A DNA stretch of 64,000 nucleotides from Clostridiales bacterium (GTDB lineage: Bacteria; Bacillota; Clostridia; Oscillospirales; Acutalibacteraceae). A program made the translations under genes and the position numbers. The notes below the pieces were generated by a model. The model did not search any database, was not told the origin of the DNA, and was given only the letters and a program-made list of their open reading frames with translations. Positions 25,373 through 34,479 of this stretch are shown piece by piece (within the stretch, counting starts at the first letter, position 1; the number at the start of each line of letters is the position of its first letter). The stretch spans positions 140,410 through 204,409 of the forward strand of contig JAILOG010000016.1 in NCBI GenBank assembly GCA_024690965.1, written 5' to 3'.

Positions 25373-26260
25373 TTATTCTTTATTCTTGATTTGTATTATC
25401 TTTTCTATATCGCTTTTAGTGAAAGTGTATTTTTTATTGCAGAAATTGCAATCGGCAACCACTGTTCCCTTTTCATCAGGCAAAGAGCGCAGCTCGTCTT
25501 CCGATAAAGTAATGAGAGAATTTATAACTCTGTCTCTGCTGCACGTGCAAACATAATTAATGGGAGATTCGTCGAGCACTTCAACTTCAAAGCCCGATAA
25601 AACAGCCTTTACCATATCAAGTACGCTCATACCCTTTGCGAGCATTGTTGTAACGCTGTCTGATGAGGCGATGTTTTTTTCAAGCCTGTTTAATACATCA
25701 TCATCCGCGGCAGGCAAAAGCTGAATTATATACCCGCCCGCAAGCATAACAGACCCATCGGTTTTGTCAAGTAATACACCAAGCGCACAGGCGGTTGGCA
25801 ACTGTTCGCTTGTAGCGTAATATGAGGTAATATCCTCAGCAATTTCTCCGCTTACTATTTCAACAGCTCCGAGATAAGGTTCTCCCTCACCTGAGTCTTT
25901 CATAACGTTTAGTGTGCCGTCTCTCCCCACGGCTTTAGCCACATTAAGCTTTCCGTTTGAATATCTCTCGGTCTCCACCTGAGGATTTGCAACATATCCC
26001 CTGCAGTTGCCGTTGCTGTCCGCCACGGCGATAACGCAGCCTATAGGTCCACCGCCGTTGATTCTCAGTGTAACCGAGCCTTGTTTGCTTTTAAGCTGCG
26101 CTCCCATCATAGACGATGCAGTGAGAAGCCTTCCCAAGGCGGCAGTTGCAACGGGAGATGTGTTATGAACTGTTTTTGCTATGTGTACTATATCCGATGT
26201 TTCGGCGCAGCAAGCCATAATTGCGCCGTCAGATGTAATGCAGCGTATAAGTTTATCCAT
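25373..26260 (-). CDS. hslO: Redox-regulated chaperone Hsp33
   Basis: A 295-residue cytoplasmic holdase that is activated by oxidation. The C-terminal redox switch has the CxC pair in CTCSRD and the CxxC pair in CNFC, which bind zinc when reduced. The N-terminal domain has HNTSPVATAALGRLL and LRINGGGPIGCV, all typical. AAAGAG precedes the ATG. It follows a methyltransferase gene 22 bases upstream on the same strand. Confidence 0.95.
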   Translation of the reverse strand: MDKLIRCITSDGAIMACCAETSDIVHIAKTVHNTSPVATAALGRLLTASSMMGAQLKSKQGSVTLRINGGGPIGCVIAVADSNGNCRGYVANPQVETERYSNGKLNVAKAVGRDGTLNVMKDSGEGEPYLGAVEIVSGEIAEDITSYYATSEQLPTACALGVLLDKTDGSVMLAGGYIIQLLPAADDDVLNRLEKNIASSDSVTTMLAKGMSVLDMVKAVLSGFEVEVLDESPINYVCTCSRDRVINSLITLSEDELRSLPDEKGTVVADCNFCNKKYTFTKSDIEKIIQIKNKE

Positions 26261-26282
26261 AATATATCAGCTCTTTCTATAA

Positions 26283-27029
26283 CTATTGGTCTTTAAGCTT
26301 TCTTGCCACGAAAACAACTCTTTCGTCTTTTTCGTCCGGTGAATCAAGAGTTTGAGGTTTATATATTCCCACAACAGAAAAACCGCTTTCTTCAAGCAAT
26401 TCTTTTAAATAATCAATATCATACGCTCTCTCAGAAAAATGCTCAGTAGTGCGTGAATAAAGATTACCGTTTTTCTCAAAAAAATCAAGGTCAATGTTCA
26501 CTATATTGTTTGCGGATAATTTATTTTGCCATACACAATAAACATTCGGCAAATCATAAATATATGTATTATTGCCCAATACAGTTTTATGCTTATACAC
26601 CGTATTCACATCAAAAATAAACAGCGCGTCTTTTACCATAAAAAGCGCGACTCTCTCAAATGCCTTTTTGAGGATCTTTTTGTCGGTTATATGGTTAATA
26701 CTGTCTAACACGCACACGCAAGTGTCTATTGTTCCGAATAAATCAAGCTTATCCATTTGCTGGCACAAAAACATTATATCAAGACCGTTCTCAGCAGCCT
26801 TTTGTCTTGCAATACTCAGCATAGAAACAGACATATCAGCCCCGTAAACATCGTAACCCCGTTTTGCAAGCTCTAAGGTAAGCGAGCCCGTACCGCACGC
26901 CAAATCAAGAGTTATGCCGCTTTTGTGGTTATGCTTAACAAGTATTTTGTCTATACAGTCGGCTATAGACTTATAATTAACATTCCCCGTGAGAGAATCA
27001 TAATACTCCGCAAAATTAATATATGACAT
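26283..27029 (-). CDS. Class I SAM-dependent methyltransferase
   Basis: A 248-residue methyltransferase. The SAM-binding motif I is LDLACGTGSLTLELAKRG (about residues 39-56), then VYGADMS and CVCVLDSINHI. The N terminus (YINFAEYYDSLTGNV) is typical of small-molecule or protein methyltransferases of this type; the substrate is unknown. The start could be 27029 or 27047; neither has a clear ribosome site, and a 14-bp inverted repeat (27041-27082) covers the upstream region. It is probably co-transcribed with hslO downstream. Confidence 0.82.
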   Translation of the reverse strand: MSYINFAEYYDSLTGNVNYKSIADCIDKILVKHNHKSGITLDLACGTGSLTLELAKRGYDVYGADMSVSMLSIARQKAAENGLDIMFLCQQMDKLDLFGTIDTCVCVLDSINHITDKKILKKAFERVALFMVKDALFIFDVNTVYKHKTVLGNNTYIYDLPNVYCVWQNKLSANNIVNIDLDFFEKNGNLYSRTTEHFSERAYDIDYLKELLEESGFSVVGIYKPQTLDSPDEKDERVVFVARKLKDQ

Positions 27030-27040
27030 ATAATAACCGT

Positions 27041-27082
27041 AAATCATCGCATAAAGCGTTAAATAAGCTTATGCGATGATTT
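27041..27082 (-). promoter_or_regulatory. 14-bp perfect inverted repeat upstream of the methyltransferase
   Basis: AAATCATCGCATAA (27041-27054) and its exact complement TTATGCGATGATTT (27069-27082) with a 14-base loop. No T-tract follows on either strand, so it is not a classic terminator. It lies between yerC and the methyltransferase gene and could be an mRNA structure or a DNA palindrome bound by a regulator. Confidence 0.55.
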
Positions 27083-27123
27083 CCTTTCAATCGGTAATTA
27101 AGTTTTAAACTCAAATTAAAAAT

Positions 27124-27423
27124 TCAACCGGCGTTCTTTTTATTGAGCAGGTCAAACACCTTTTCGTAACCGTTGTTTCCGTAAAGCAAAGATCGGTTAA
27201 CCCTGCTTATTGTGGCAGTGCTTGCGCCTGTTTGAGCGACGATCTCACTGTAAACACACTTATCGTGCAGCATTTTTGCTACTGTAAGACGTTGCGACAT
27301 AGCCTTAATCTCAGGTATTGTGCACAAGTCTTCAAAAAAGCTCTTGCAGTCTTCGTATGTATTCAAATTTACAACCGCATTATAAAGCAAATCTAAGCTT
27401 TTATCATCAAATTTATTACTCAT
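27124..27423 (-). CDS. yerC: YerC-family TrpR-like DNA-binding protein
   Basis: A 99-residue protein of the YerC/YecD group. The helix-turn-helix is VYSEIVAQTGASTATISRVNRSL near the C-terminal half (key part TGASTATISR), preceded by the TrpR-like IPEIKAMSQRLTVAKML helix. Members resemble the Trp repressor but do not necessarily bind tryptophan; the target is unknown. The start at 27423 (MSNKFDD) is preferred over a GTG three codons upstream. A promoter-like element lies at 27485-27513. Confidence 0.86.
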   Translation of the reverse strand: MSNKFDDKSLDLLYNAVVNLNTYEDCKSFFEDLCTIPEIKAMSQRLTVAKMLHDKCVYSEIVAQTGASTATISRVNRSLLYGNNGYEKVFDLLNKKNAG

Positions 27424-27484
27424 ACGATACACCGTCCCGATAAAAATAATTTTTAAAATCAGTTTACCGAATTAATACTTTAAT

Positions 27485-27513
27485 ATTTTAACATATAAAA
27501 GTGAAAAAGTAAA
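27485..27513 (-). promoter_or_regulatory. Putative promoter of yerC
   Basis: On the minus strand: TTTACT (27513-27508), 17 bases, TAAAAT (27490-27485), about 60 bases upstream of the yerC start. Confidence 0.45.
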
Positions 27514-27538
27514 TAGCTAATTTAATAAAACCCAAAAA

Positions 27539-28441
27539 TTAATTTGCTTTATACTCTTTAATTTCGATTGTCTCTATAACAACATCGGTTAGCGGCTTAC
27601 TGTTTTCATCTACACTCACGTCGGCAATACTGTCAACAACATCCATACCCGAATACACCTGCGCAAATACAGCGTGACCTCTGTGTATTGTATTAAATGC
27701 ACCGTCCAGGAAATAGTTTCCTCCGTAAGACTCGTAAAGCTTCTTTATAATATCCGGCACAAGTGAGGGATCACAAAAAGACGTATACATTTGTTGCTTA
27801 TAAGCGTCAATTTCTTCCTTGCTGTATTGGCTTTCAAGACTTTTTATATAATCAGATACAGATTGATAATTCTGTGCTATCGTTTCCCAAGAAATGTCCG
27901 AAGCGTCTTTATTCTGGTTAATAAAAAACTGGCTTCCGTTTGTGTTTGCGCCGCTGTTCGCCATTGCAACACTGCCGTATATGTTTGCGAGTTTATCGGA
28001 AAATTCATCCTCAAATGTATTTCCCCATATGCTCTCGCCGCCGGTACCTGTGCCCAACGGGTCGCCGCCCTGAATCATAAAATCTTTTACAATCCTGTGG
28101 AATGTGAGTCCGTTATAATATCCGTCTTTTGCGTGTGTTATAAAGTTTTCTACTGTTTTGGGGGCTTCGTCTTTAAAAAACTTCATACAAATATCGCCCA
28201 TTGAAGTGTGCATTACGGCAACTGTTTCGCCTTCTTCCGGCATCGTAACCTGAAAATAATTTTTCACTTCGTCTGGTATATCCGCCAAAGAGGCAACGGA
28301 TGATGTATCGGCTGCAGAAGAGTAAGTTTCAGAAGCGCTGTCAGAATCTTTTTTACTGTCTGAGGTCTCAGAGCAGGCACACAGCAGTGAAACTGTTATT
28401 AACAAGGTTATTATTGCCGATAAAATGCGTGTTTTTTTCAT
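27539..28441 (-). CDS. Cyclophilin-type peptidyl-prolyl isomerase lipoprotein
   Basis: A 300-residue exported isomerase. The N terminus is a lipoprotein signal with lipobox LLCAC (cysteine about residue 23), then a Ser-rich linker ([13 protein letters not shown]). The cyclophilin domain begins at about residue 75 and shows [27 protein letters not shown] (active-site arginine), [19 protein letters not shown] and [17 protein letters not shown] roughly 50-residue insert (about 186-235) interrupts the domain. It assists folding of secreted proteins at the outer membrane face. It is divergent from the S1-domain gene. Confidence 0.92.
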   Translation of the reverse strand: MKKTRILSAIITLLITVSLLCACSETSDSKKDSDSASETYSSAADTSSVASLADIPDEVKNYFQVTMPEEGETVAVMHTSMGDICMKFFKDEAPKTVENFITHAKDGYYNGLTFHRIVKDFMIQGGDPLGTGTGGESIWGNTFEDEFSDKLANIYGSVAMANSGANTNGSQFFINQNKDASDISWETIAQNYQSVSDYIKSLESQYSKEEIDAYKQQMYTSFCDPSLVPDIIKKLYESYGGNYFLDGAFNTIHRGHAVFAQVYSGMDVVDSIADVSVDENSKPLTDVVIETIEIKEYKAN

Positions 28442-28535
28442 AATTGTTTTTTCCTTTCAATACGATAATGATAATGTAATAATTAAATTTAAAACCTCAT
28501 ATATTAGACTGAGAAGATTAATTGGAGGTCTCAAA

Positions 28536-29465
28536 ATGACAGAATTTTATCCTGAAGGCGGACTTAAAGACAGAATAGACAACCGTTATTATCTAAAAAG
28601 CCTTACAAATTTATCTCAGGCAAAGAATGAGCAAAGAATACTTGAAGCCCGAGCGATAGTATGCGACGCCCAACACAACCTTATAGTTGATCTGGAATGT
28701 TGCAAGGGAATTATATATCGCGAAGAAGGTGCTCTTGGAATAAAAGAAGGAACTGTTCGTGATATCGCAGTCATATCAAGGGTAAACCGTCCTGTTTGCT
28801 TTGTCGTAACAGGCTTTGAAAAAGATGAAGTTGGTAATACAAGGGCTGTCCTGTCCCGTACGATAGCGCAAAAAAGGTGTATGCAAGAGTATTTGTTGAA
28901 ACTAACTCCCGGTGATATTATACCTGCAAAAATAACTCATATAGAGGCTTTTGGGGCATTTGCAGATGTTGGGTGCGGAATTGCATCGCTTATGCCTATA
29001 GACACTATATCGGTATCGCGTATAGATAACCCGCGTCAGCGTTTTACCGTTGGTATGAATATTATGGCGGTGGTAAAGCTGAACGAAGGCGGCAGAATAA
29101 GTCTGAGTATGAAAGAATTACTCGGCACATGGCAACAAAACGCAGACAGATTCAGTATCGGAGAAACGGTATCGGGAATAATTCGCAGTGTGGAAGAATA
29201 CGGCGCGTTTGTTGAACTGACGCCTAATCTTGCGGGACTTGCCGAACTTAAAAAGAATATCGCTCCCGGTATGCTCGCAAGCGTATATATTAAAAATATA
29301 ATACCCGAAAAGATGAAGGTAAAGCTAATAATAATAGAAACCTTTGAAAATAATTACCGTCCCGAGCCGCCGTATTATTACATAACAGAAGGTCATTTGT
29401 CAACCTTTAAGTATTCACCCGACGGCTGTGAACGAAGCATTGTAACCGTATTTGACAAATGTTAA
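28536..29465 (+). CDS. S1 RNA-binding domain protein
   Basis: A 309-residue protein with two S1 (OB-fold) domains: one from about TPGDIIPAKITHIEAFGAFADV and a second from FSIGETVSGIIRSVEEYGAFVEL (key parts EAFGAFADV and EEYGAFVEL). The N-terminal part (about 1-120) resembles ribosomal protein S1-like proteins of Clostridia. It probably binds mRNA or ribosomes. The start at 28536 has GGAGGT 6 bases upstream; the longer frame from 28425 overlaps the divergent promoter region. Its stop codon overlaps that of the convergent gene. Confidence 0.85.
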   Translation: MTEFYPEGGLKDRIDNRYYLKSLTNLSQAKNEQRILEARAIVCDAQHNLIVDLECCKGIIYREEGALGIKEGTVRDIAVISRVNRPVCFVVTGFEKDEVGNTRAVLSRTIAQKRCMQEYLLKLTPGDIIPAKITHIEAFGAFADVGCGIASLMPIDTISVSRIDNPRQRFTVGMNIMAVVKLNEGGRISLSMKELLGTWQQNADRFSIGETVSGIIRSVEEYGAFVELTPNLAGLAELKKNIAPGMLASVYIKNIIPEKMKVKLIIIETFENNYRPEPPYYYITEGHLSTFKYSPDGCERSIVTVFDKC

Positions 29466-30181
29466 TCCTGTATTACAACATGAAATAAAAAGTATATAAC
29501 AATAAAGGAAGTCGCCAATATGCCAAGTCCTATTAAAATTGCAAGCAAGACTTTTGTGCTTCTTTGACCCATCTTTGACATTTTTGATATTTCGGCAGGT
29601 TCTTCGGAAACGTAAGAGCCTGCTCTTTCATTTATTGAATTAAGAAAAGAGTCAACATCATTTACTGCGGAAAAACTTATATCGTTTCGGCTGTCCTTAA
29701 GCTTTATATATCGCAAACCGTAAAAATCGGATATATATTTCATAAGAACGGGGCCCGAAATCGTATTTAATTCTTCGGGATCGTCGGGCAGCATAACTAT
29801 CATTTGACGTCCGCTTTGGATAATAAATCCGCTGCTGTTTCCGCCGGGAGAGTCTATGCGCTTGCACTCTATTTTGCCTTTTCCTATGCTTTCTATGCTT
29901 TTAGACAGAATATCTACCGTGTTTGTTTCGTCTTGCCTTAAAAGCCCGCCTATTATAAACACAAGATTGCTTCTGTTTAGCGAGCCTTTAAGCTGTTCCG
30001 CAAAATCAAGCGGACTTGTGGCAACCATTACCTTAGTAAGCTTTAGGTCCGTGCTTAATAGCTTTTTGTTAAAAATATTCTGGTTTTTTCCTGTTTTGTG
30101 CGCAACATAAAACAATAATTCACACTGCATAGCTTCACCGTAAAGCGGCATATGCTTTCGCGCGCTGCCGCCGCCTTTCAT
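29462..30181 (-). CDS. Tail-anchored protein with CinA/MoaB-like domain, sortase partner
   Basis: A 239-residue protein with a cytoplasmic domain and one C-terminal transmembrane helix (about residues 213-235). The middle shows NLVFIIGGLLRQDETNT and SPGGNSSGFIIQ...IVMLPDDPEEL, in the order and spacing of the MoCF/CinA fold (IITGGLGP-type loop, then NPVGTAPGF and LPGPPSEM-type segments). The usual acidic loop is altered, so catalysis is doubtful. The start at 30181 is uncertain (a TTG at 30214 is possible), with no clear ribosome site; it probably relies on coupling to the sortase gene, which ends at 30202. The role is unknown. Confidence 0.6.
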   Translation of the reverse strand: MKGGGSARKHMPLYGEAMQCELLFYVAHKTGKNQNIFNKKLLSTDLKLTKVMVATSPLDFAEQLKGSLNRSNLVFIIGGLLRQDETNTVDILSKSIESIGKGKIECKRIDSPGGNSSGFIIQSGRQMIVMLPDDPEELNTISGPVLMKYISDFYGLRYIKLKDSRNDISFSAVNDVDSFLNSINERAGSYVSEEPAEISKMSKMGQRSTKVLLAILIGLGILATSFIVIYFLFHVVIQD

Positions 30182-30201
30182 ATATAAATTTAAATAGATT
30201 T

Positions 30202-32025
30202 TTATTCTTCCCAAGATTCCGTTTGGGTCTCGCCCATGTCGTCACCGGGATTGTACGCATCTGTATCCACGACCGGGTTGTCCGATTGCTCCTGTGTTGA
30301 CTCTATGTCGCTTATCTGCTCAGGTTCTTCACTTTGAGCAGACTCAGATGAGATTGTATCCGAATGTTCAGGGTCCGATGATTCTTCTTTGGCAGGTTTA
30401 GATGACGTTACCTTAGAGGCTACGTCGTTATAATCGGGGTTTTCGTTAACATAGTATATACCCGGGTCGGCGGAAGGACCTGAGATACCGTAGCCGTCGT
30501 ACCAGCTTATTCCCCCGCTTGAATAGGCATTTTCAAATGTAGACGTCGCCGGGGGTATACCGCCTCTGTCCTGATACCATATCGTGGGATAAACAGGATT
30601 TGAATTATAATAAGAATTTGAAGTGTTAAACGCAAATCCGTTATCCTTTTCACCGGGTCGGACTTTGCGTGCCAAAACCACCGTTCTGAACTCTTTATAC
30701 TCGTAAGAACATGTAGAGAGCGTCATTAATGTGTCGTTTTCATTTACGGTAACGGGAGTGTTGATAAGCGAACGCGCCCTGCAAAGATAAACGTAATTCA
30801 TAAACTCCGAGTCATTATTAAACGAACCCATCAAATAATTAAAGAACACTCCGTGTTCGCTGCGTGTATTTGTAATAAATACGGCAAAAACTACATACTC
30901 GCTCGTTTCTTTTCTGCTTGTAAACGTAAATGTGGGTGCAGACTGATAAAAATCCAAGCTTTTGTATTTGCAAATTTCGCTGAACATAAGATCGTTACCG
31001 CTGTTGTGACCGTGCAGAATGACATTTTTGGAATCTACGCCTTTATTTGAGCGATAATCAATGAATATACTGCCGTAATTGCTTGTATTGCCGTTGAAAT
31101 CCTGATACAGATATTTTTGATAAGACGCGTTGTCGGATTTACAATACAGCACCGGATAATCTATATTTTTTGTATTGGGAATATATATCCATCCCTGAAC
31201 TTCCTTATTTATTGCTATAAGAGTTTTAAACGAATCAAGCACATCGTCTTTTCCGTTATCTTTTTTAGTGTCGTTATCGGACGGTCCGTGGTCTGCGTCT
31301 GTTGCGTTATAATACAGATTTTTCAAATCGTCGTATGTATTCTGCACAGAAGCAGGCTCCAAAATTTTTGAATTGATTATAACACCTGCTGATACCAGAA
31401 CCGCGGCAGCCGCTATCATAAAGAACACCTTACGCGCGACTTCGGTAATACCGTCACCCTTAACGGGAATATAATACTTCCAAGAGGTCTTAGGCACACG
31501 CTTGCGCTCATATTCAAAAAGCTCAAATTCAACGCTTTCGTTTGTTTTTTCAATAAGGTCGGTGTTGTTAAGCCTGTCAACGGCTATTTTTGCCATTTCG
31601 GCGTCTGAAAGTCCCGAAAGCTCACTTTTTGGCAAAGCAACAAGGGTTATCTCTTTATACACGGTGAAGCAAGCCTTGTAACCGTTGCCTATCTCGCCAA
31701 GCGAATATATTTCGTAAGTGCTTTCTTTTGTTTTTTTATCTGAGTCGGTGTTTTCAAGCTTTTTGCTTATTTTCTCAAATGCCTCTATTACAGGACAAGT
31801 ATCTGTTTTTCCCAATCCGTTAAATATGAATATAACGTCTATTTTGTTTTCATCCGCGGCGCTCTGCTTTAAAGTAGACAGAATTTTCCTGCTGTCATAT
31901 CCTACAGATGTTTTATACAAAACGTTGATATCACGTTCTAATAATACGCTTGGTATATCGTTAGATTCCTGATTAGCAGTACGTTTTGATTTATTTTTAT
32001 ACAAATAGTATATCTCGGAATTCAT
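30202..32025 (-). CDS. Class B sortase with N-terminal CinA/MoaB-like cytoplasmic domain
   Basis: A 607-residue membrane protein. Residues 1-195 are cytoplasmic and resemble a degenerate MoCF/CinA fold (VGYDSRKILSTLK, then VIFIFNGLGKTD, then EIGNGYKACF...LVALPKSEL). One transmembrane helix spans about 199-218. The extracellular class B sortase domain covers about 260-455, with catalytic H340 in LHGHNSG, C439 in LSTCSYE and R447 in EFRTVV. A long acidic Ser/Glu/Pro-rich tail (about 530-607) follows. Sortases cut a sorting signal and attach proteins to the cell wall or pili; no substrate gene is adjacent. AAAGGAGG precedes the ATG. Confidence 0.87.
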   Translation of the reverse strand: MNSEIYYLYKNKSKRTANQESNDIPSVLLERDINVLYKTSVGYDSRKILSTLKQSAADENKIDVIFIFNGLGKTDTCPVIEAFEKISKKLENTDSDKKTKESTYEIYSLGEIGNGYKACFTVYKEITLVALPKSELSGLSDAEMAKIAVDRLNNTDLIEKTNESVEFELFEYERKRVPKTSWKYYIPVKGDGITEVARKVFFMIAAAAVLVSAGVIINSKILEPASVQNTYDDLKNLYYNATDADHGPSDNDTKKDNGKDDVLDSFKTLIAINKEVQGWIYIPNTKNIDYPVLYCKSDNASYQKYLYQDFNGNTSNYGSIFIDYRSNKGVDSKNVILHGHNSGNDLMFSEICKYKSLDFYQSAPTFTFTSRKETSEYVVFAVFITNTRSEHGVFFNYLMGSFNNDSEFMNYVYLCRARSLINTPVTVNENDTLMTLSTCSYEYKEFRTVVLARKVRPGEKDNGFAFNTSNSYYNSNPVYPTIWYQDRGGIPPATSTFENAYSSGGISWYDGYGISGPSADPGIYYVNENPDYNDVASKVTSSKPAKEESSDPEHSDTISSESAQSEEPEQISDIESTQEQSDNPVVDTDAYNPGDDMGETQTESWEE

Positions 32026-32048
32026 ACTTATCCTCCTTTACAAAGGAA

Positions 32049-33221
32049 TCAAAAACCGATCTTCGTAACCTTTAAGTTGTTTAGTGCTTCCTCTATAAGT
32101 TCATCAAAACCGGCTGCGCGTTCGGCTTCCAAAACATATTTAAGCACGGGACGCGTACGCGGATGCTTTGGTGTGAACACGGTACAGCAGTCTTCATATG
32201 GTTGAATAGATGTTTCAAATGTTCCTATTTTTCTGGATATTTCTATAATATCCGCTTTATCCATTCCTATAAGCGGTCTGAAAACAGGCATATCTGCCGC
32301 TTCATCAGTGCAAACCATCGCCTGAAGCGTTTGGCTTGCCACCTGACCGAGGCTCTCGCCCGTTATAAGTGCGCTGCAATCGTCTTTCTCGGATATCCTT
32401 TGTGATATTTTCATCATAAGGCGCCTCATAATTATTGTAAACAGTTCTTCGGGACAATCTTTATGGAGCTTTTCCTGCAGCTTTGTAAAGGGCACTGTTA
32501 TCATAATCATTCTGCCGGCGTATTTGGACACTATCTCCATCAGTTCTGCCACTTTTTGCTCGGCACGCTCGCTTGTATAAGGCGGACTTGCAAAATGTAT
32601 TCCCTCAAGTACAAGACCTCTTTTTGCCATCATATACGCGGCAACGGGGCTGTCTATACCGCCGGAGATAAGTATTGCCGCTTTGCCTGATGTCCCCGTG
32701 GGGATACCGCCCGCGCCTTTTATAACACCTGAGCGAATGTAAGCGTATTTGTCGCGAATTTCCACGGTAACTACAGTTTCCGGATTATGTACGTCAACGG
32801 TAAGATGGCTGTATCTTGTAAGCAACGCGCCGCCTACCTCCGCCGAAATTTGCGGAGATGTAAGGGGGAATTTCTTATCGCTTCTTTTAGATTCCACTTT
32901 AAAAGTAGAAGTCGTGCTCATGGTTTCCTCAAGATATTTCACCGCGGAGGATATTATAGTATTCATATCCTTTTCAACCGCCAGCGCGCGCGAGTATGCG
33001 ACTATGCCGAATACGTGACCTATCCTGTCCGATACTTCGTCTATGTCTATATCATCACTCAGCGGTTCAACACACACAGTTGACTGGGCTATGGATATCT
33101 CAAATTTCCCCAAAGGCTTTATCCTCTGTTTGATATTTTTAATCAATATATCTTCAAATGTTCTTCGGTTAAGACCTTTTAATACGATCTCTCCCAGTTT
33201 TATCAAAATTACTTCTTTCAT
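32049..33221 (-). CDS. thiI: tRNA 4-thiouridine synthase ThiI
   Basis: A 390-residue enzyme of the short type without a C-terminal rhodanese domain. The N-terminal ferredoxin-like and THUMP region (about 1-165) contains EIVLKGLNRRTFE, and the adenylation domain has the PP-loop LISGGIDSPVAAYMM. It makes 4-thiouridine at tRNA position 8 using sulfur from the cysteine desulfurase encoded just upstream. Both genes are on the minus strand 43 bases apart, the usual arrangement in Firmicutes. Confidence 0.95.
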   Translation of the reverse strand: MKEVILIKLGEIVLKGLNRRTFEDILIKNIKQRIKPLGKFEISIAQSTVCVEPLSDDIDIDEVSDRIGHVFGIVAYSRALAVEKDMNTIISSAVKYLEETMSTTSTFKVESKRSDKKFPLTSPQISAEVGGALLTRYSHLTVDVHNPETVVTVEIRDKYAYIRSGVIKGAGGIPTGTSGKAAILISGGIDSPVAAYMMAKRGLVLEGIHFASPPYTSERAEQKVAELMEIVSKYAGRMIMITVPFTKLQEKLHKDCPEELFTIIMRRLMMKISQRISEKDDCSALITGESLGQVASQTLQAMVCTDEAADMPVFRPLIGMDKADIIEISRKIGTFETSIQPYEDCCTVFTPKHPRTRPVLKYVLEAERAAGFDELIEEALNNLKVTKIGF

Positions 33222-33264
33222 AATGATTGTTAAATAACCGTTCTATGTTATTTCCTTTCGGATG

Positions 33265-34416
33265 TTATTTTGCTCTCGCAAGTGTTGCGATTCCCTTTTT
33301 TAAAGCCTCTGCGAAAATATCAACTTCCTCAACAGTATTATTTTTGCAAAAGCTTACTCTTATCGCGCTGTCGGCTGTCACTTTTTCCAAGCCCATAGCT
33401 GTAAGCACATAGCTTGGCTTGCCCTTTGCGCACGCCGATCCGCTGGAGACAAATATACCGTTCATCGCCAAAAAATGGAGCATTGTTTCGCTCCTTATCC
33501 CGAGCACACTGAAATTAACGATATACGGCGAGGCGTCGTCGGGTGAGTTTATGACCACCCCTTCAATTTCTTTAAGATGGTTTCTCAATCTTTCGTTAAG
33601 AACAGATACTCTTTCATTTGAGCCTGTAAGATTTATCTCTTTGCACGCTTCACAAAAAGCGGCTATGGCAGGCACGTTTTCCGTGCCGGGTCTTATTTTG
33701 CTCTGCTGTTCGCCGCCGTAAATAAGAGGTGTTATATGTACTCCCTTTTTTATGTAAAGCGCGCCTACGCCCTTTGGTCCGTGAATTTTGTGGCTGCTTA
33801 TTGTAAGCAGATCGACTCCCAGTTTTGAGGGTTTAACATTCATTTTTCCGAATGCCTGCACAGCATCGCAATGCAAAAGCGCAGGGGCTTTTTTTTGCTT
33901 TATCGCTTTTGATGCAGATAAAACCGGTAAAACAGTTCCGACTTCGTTATTGACAAGCATAATGCTTACAAATACCGTATTATCGTTAACAGCTTCTAAT
34001 ATATCTTTTTCGCTTATATGCCCGTTTGAATCGGGTTTTATATATATAACCTCAAAGCCTTGGCTTTCAAGCTGCTTTATGGGCTCCAAAACGCTGCTGT
34101 GCTCAATTTGCGTGGTTACAATCCTGTTGCCGAGCTTTTTTCTTGAATTACACGCGCCAAACACCGCAAGGTTATTTGCCTCTGTGCCGCCGGAGGTAAA
34201 ATATATTTGGTTTTTGTCTGCCGAAAGCATATCGGCAATTGTTTTCTTGGCTGTTATTATCTCATTTTCGGCACGCATACCTTTACTGTGCAGAGAAGCA
34301 GCGTTGCCGTAGTTTTCATACATAACTTCATATGCTTTGTCGCAGGCTGCTCTGCAAACGGCTGTTGTTGCGCTGTTATCAAAATATATTTCACGCAAGT
34401 GATCTCTCACTCCCAT
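33265..34416 (-). CDS. Cysteine desulfurase, NifS/IscS type
   Basis: A 383-residue PLP enzyme delivering persulfide sulfur. The PLP lysine is in ISSHKIHGPKGVGALY, and the active cysteine lies in SSGSACAKGKPS, a short loop of the NifS/IscS (group I) type. FDNSATTAV opens the protein. The pairing with thiI suggests it is the dedicated sulfur donor for 4-thiouridine, and possibly for the selenium pathway, as some NifS proteins supply selenide; the latter is speculation. It has a good promoter at 34437-34465. Confidence 0.93.
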   Translation of the reverse strand: MGVRDHLREIYFDNSATTAVCRAACDKAYEVMYENYGNAASLHSKGMRAENEIITAKKTIADMLSADKNQIYFTSGGTEANNLAVFGACNSRKKLGNRIVTTQIEHSSVLEPIKQLESQGFEVIYIKPDSNGHISEKDILEAVNDNTVFVSIMLVNNEVGTVLPVLSASKAIKQKKAPALLHCDAVQAFGKMNVKPSKLGVDLLTISSHKIHGPKGVGALYIKKGVHITPLIYGGEQQSKIRPGTENVPAIAAFCEACKEINLTGSNERVSVLNERLRNHLKEIEGVVINSPDDASPYIVNFSVLGIRSETMLHFLAMNGIFVSSGSACAKGKPSYVLTAMGLEKVTADSAIRVSFCKNNTVEEVDIFAEALKKGIATLARAK

Positions 34417-34436
34417 ATATTAATTATAACCTATTC

Positions 34437-34465
34437 ATTATACACCAAAAAGGCTTACACTTCAA
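34437..34465 (-). promoter_or_regulatory. Promoter of the cysteine desulfurase-thiI operon
   Basis: On the minus strand: TTGAAG (34465-34460), 17 bases, perfect TATAAT (34442-34437), about 21 bases before the start codon, giving a short leader. Confidence 0.68.
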
Positions 34466-34479
34466 TATTTTTTGATTAA

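Noticed and set aside
27791..28204. 137-residue plus-strand frame opposite the cyclophilin gene
   Set aside because: No domain, no ribosome site, and the cyclophilin frame on the other strand is unambiguous.
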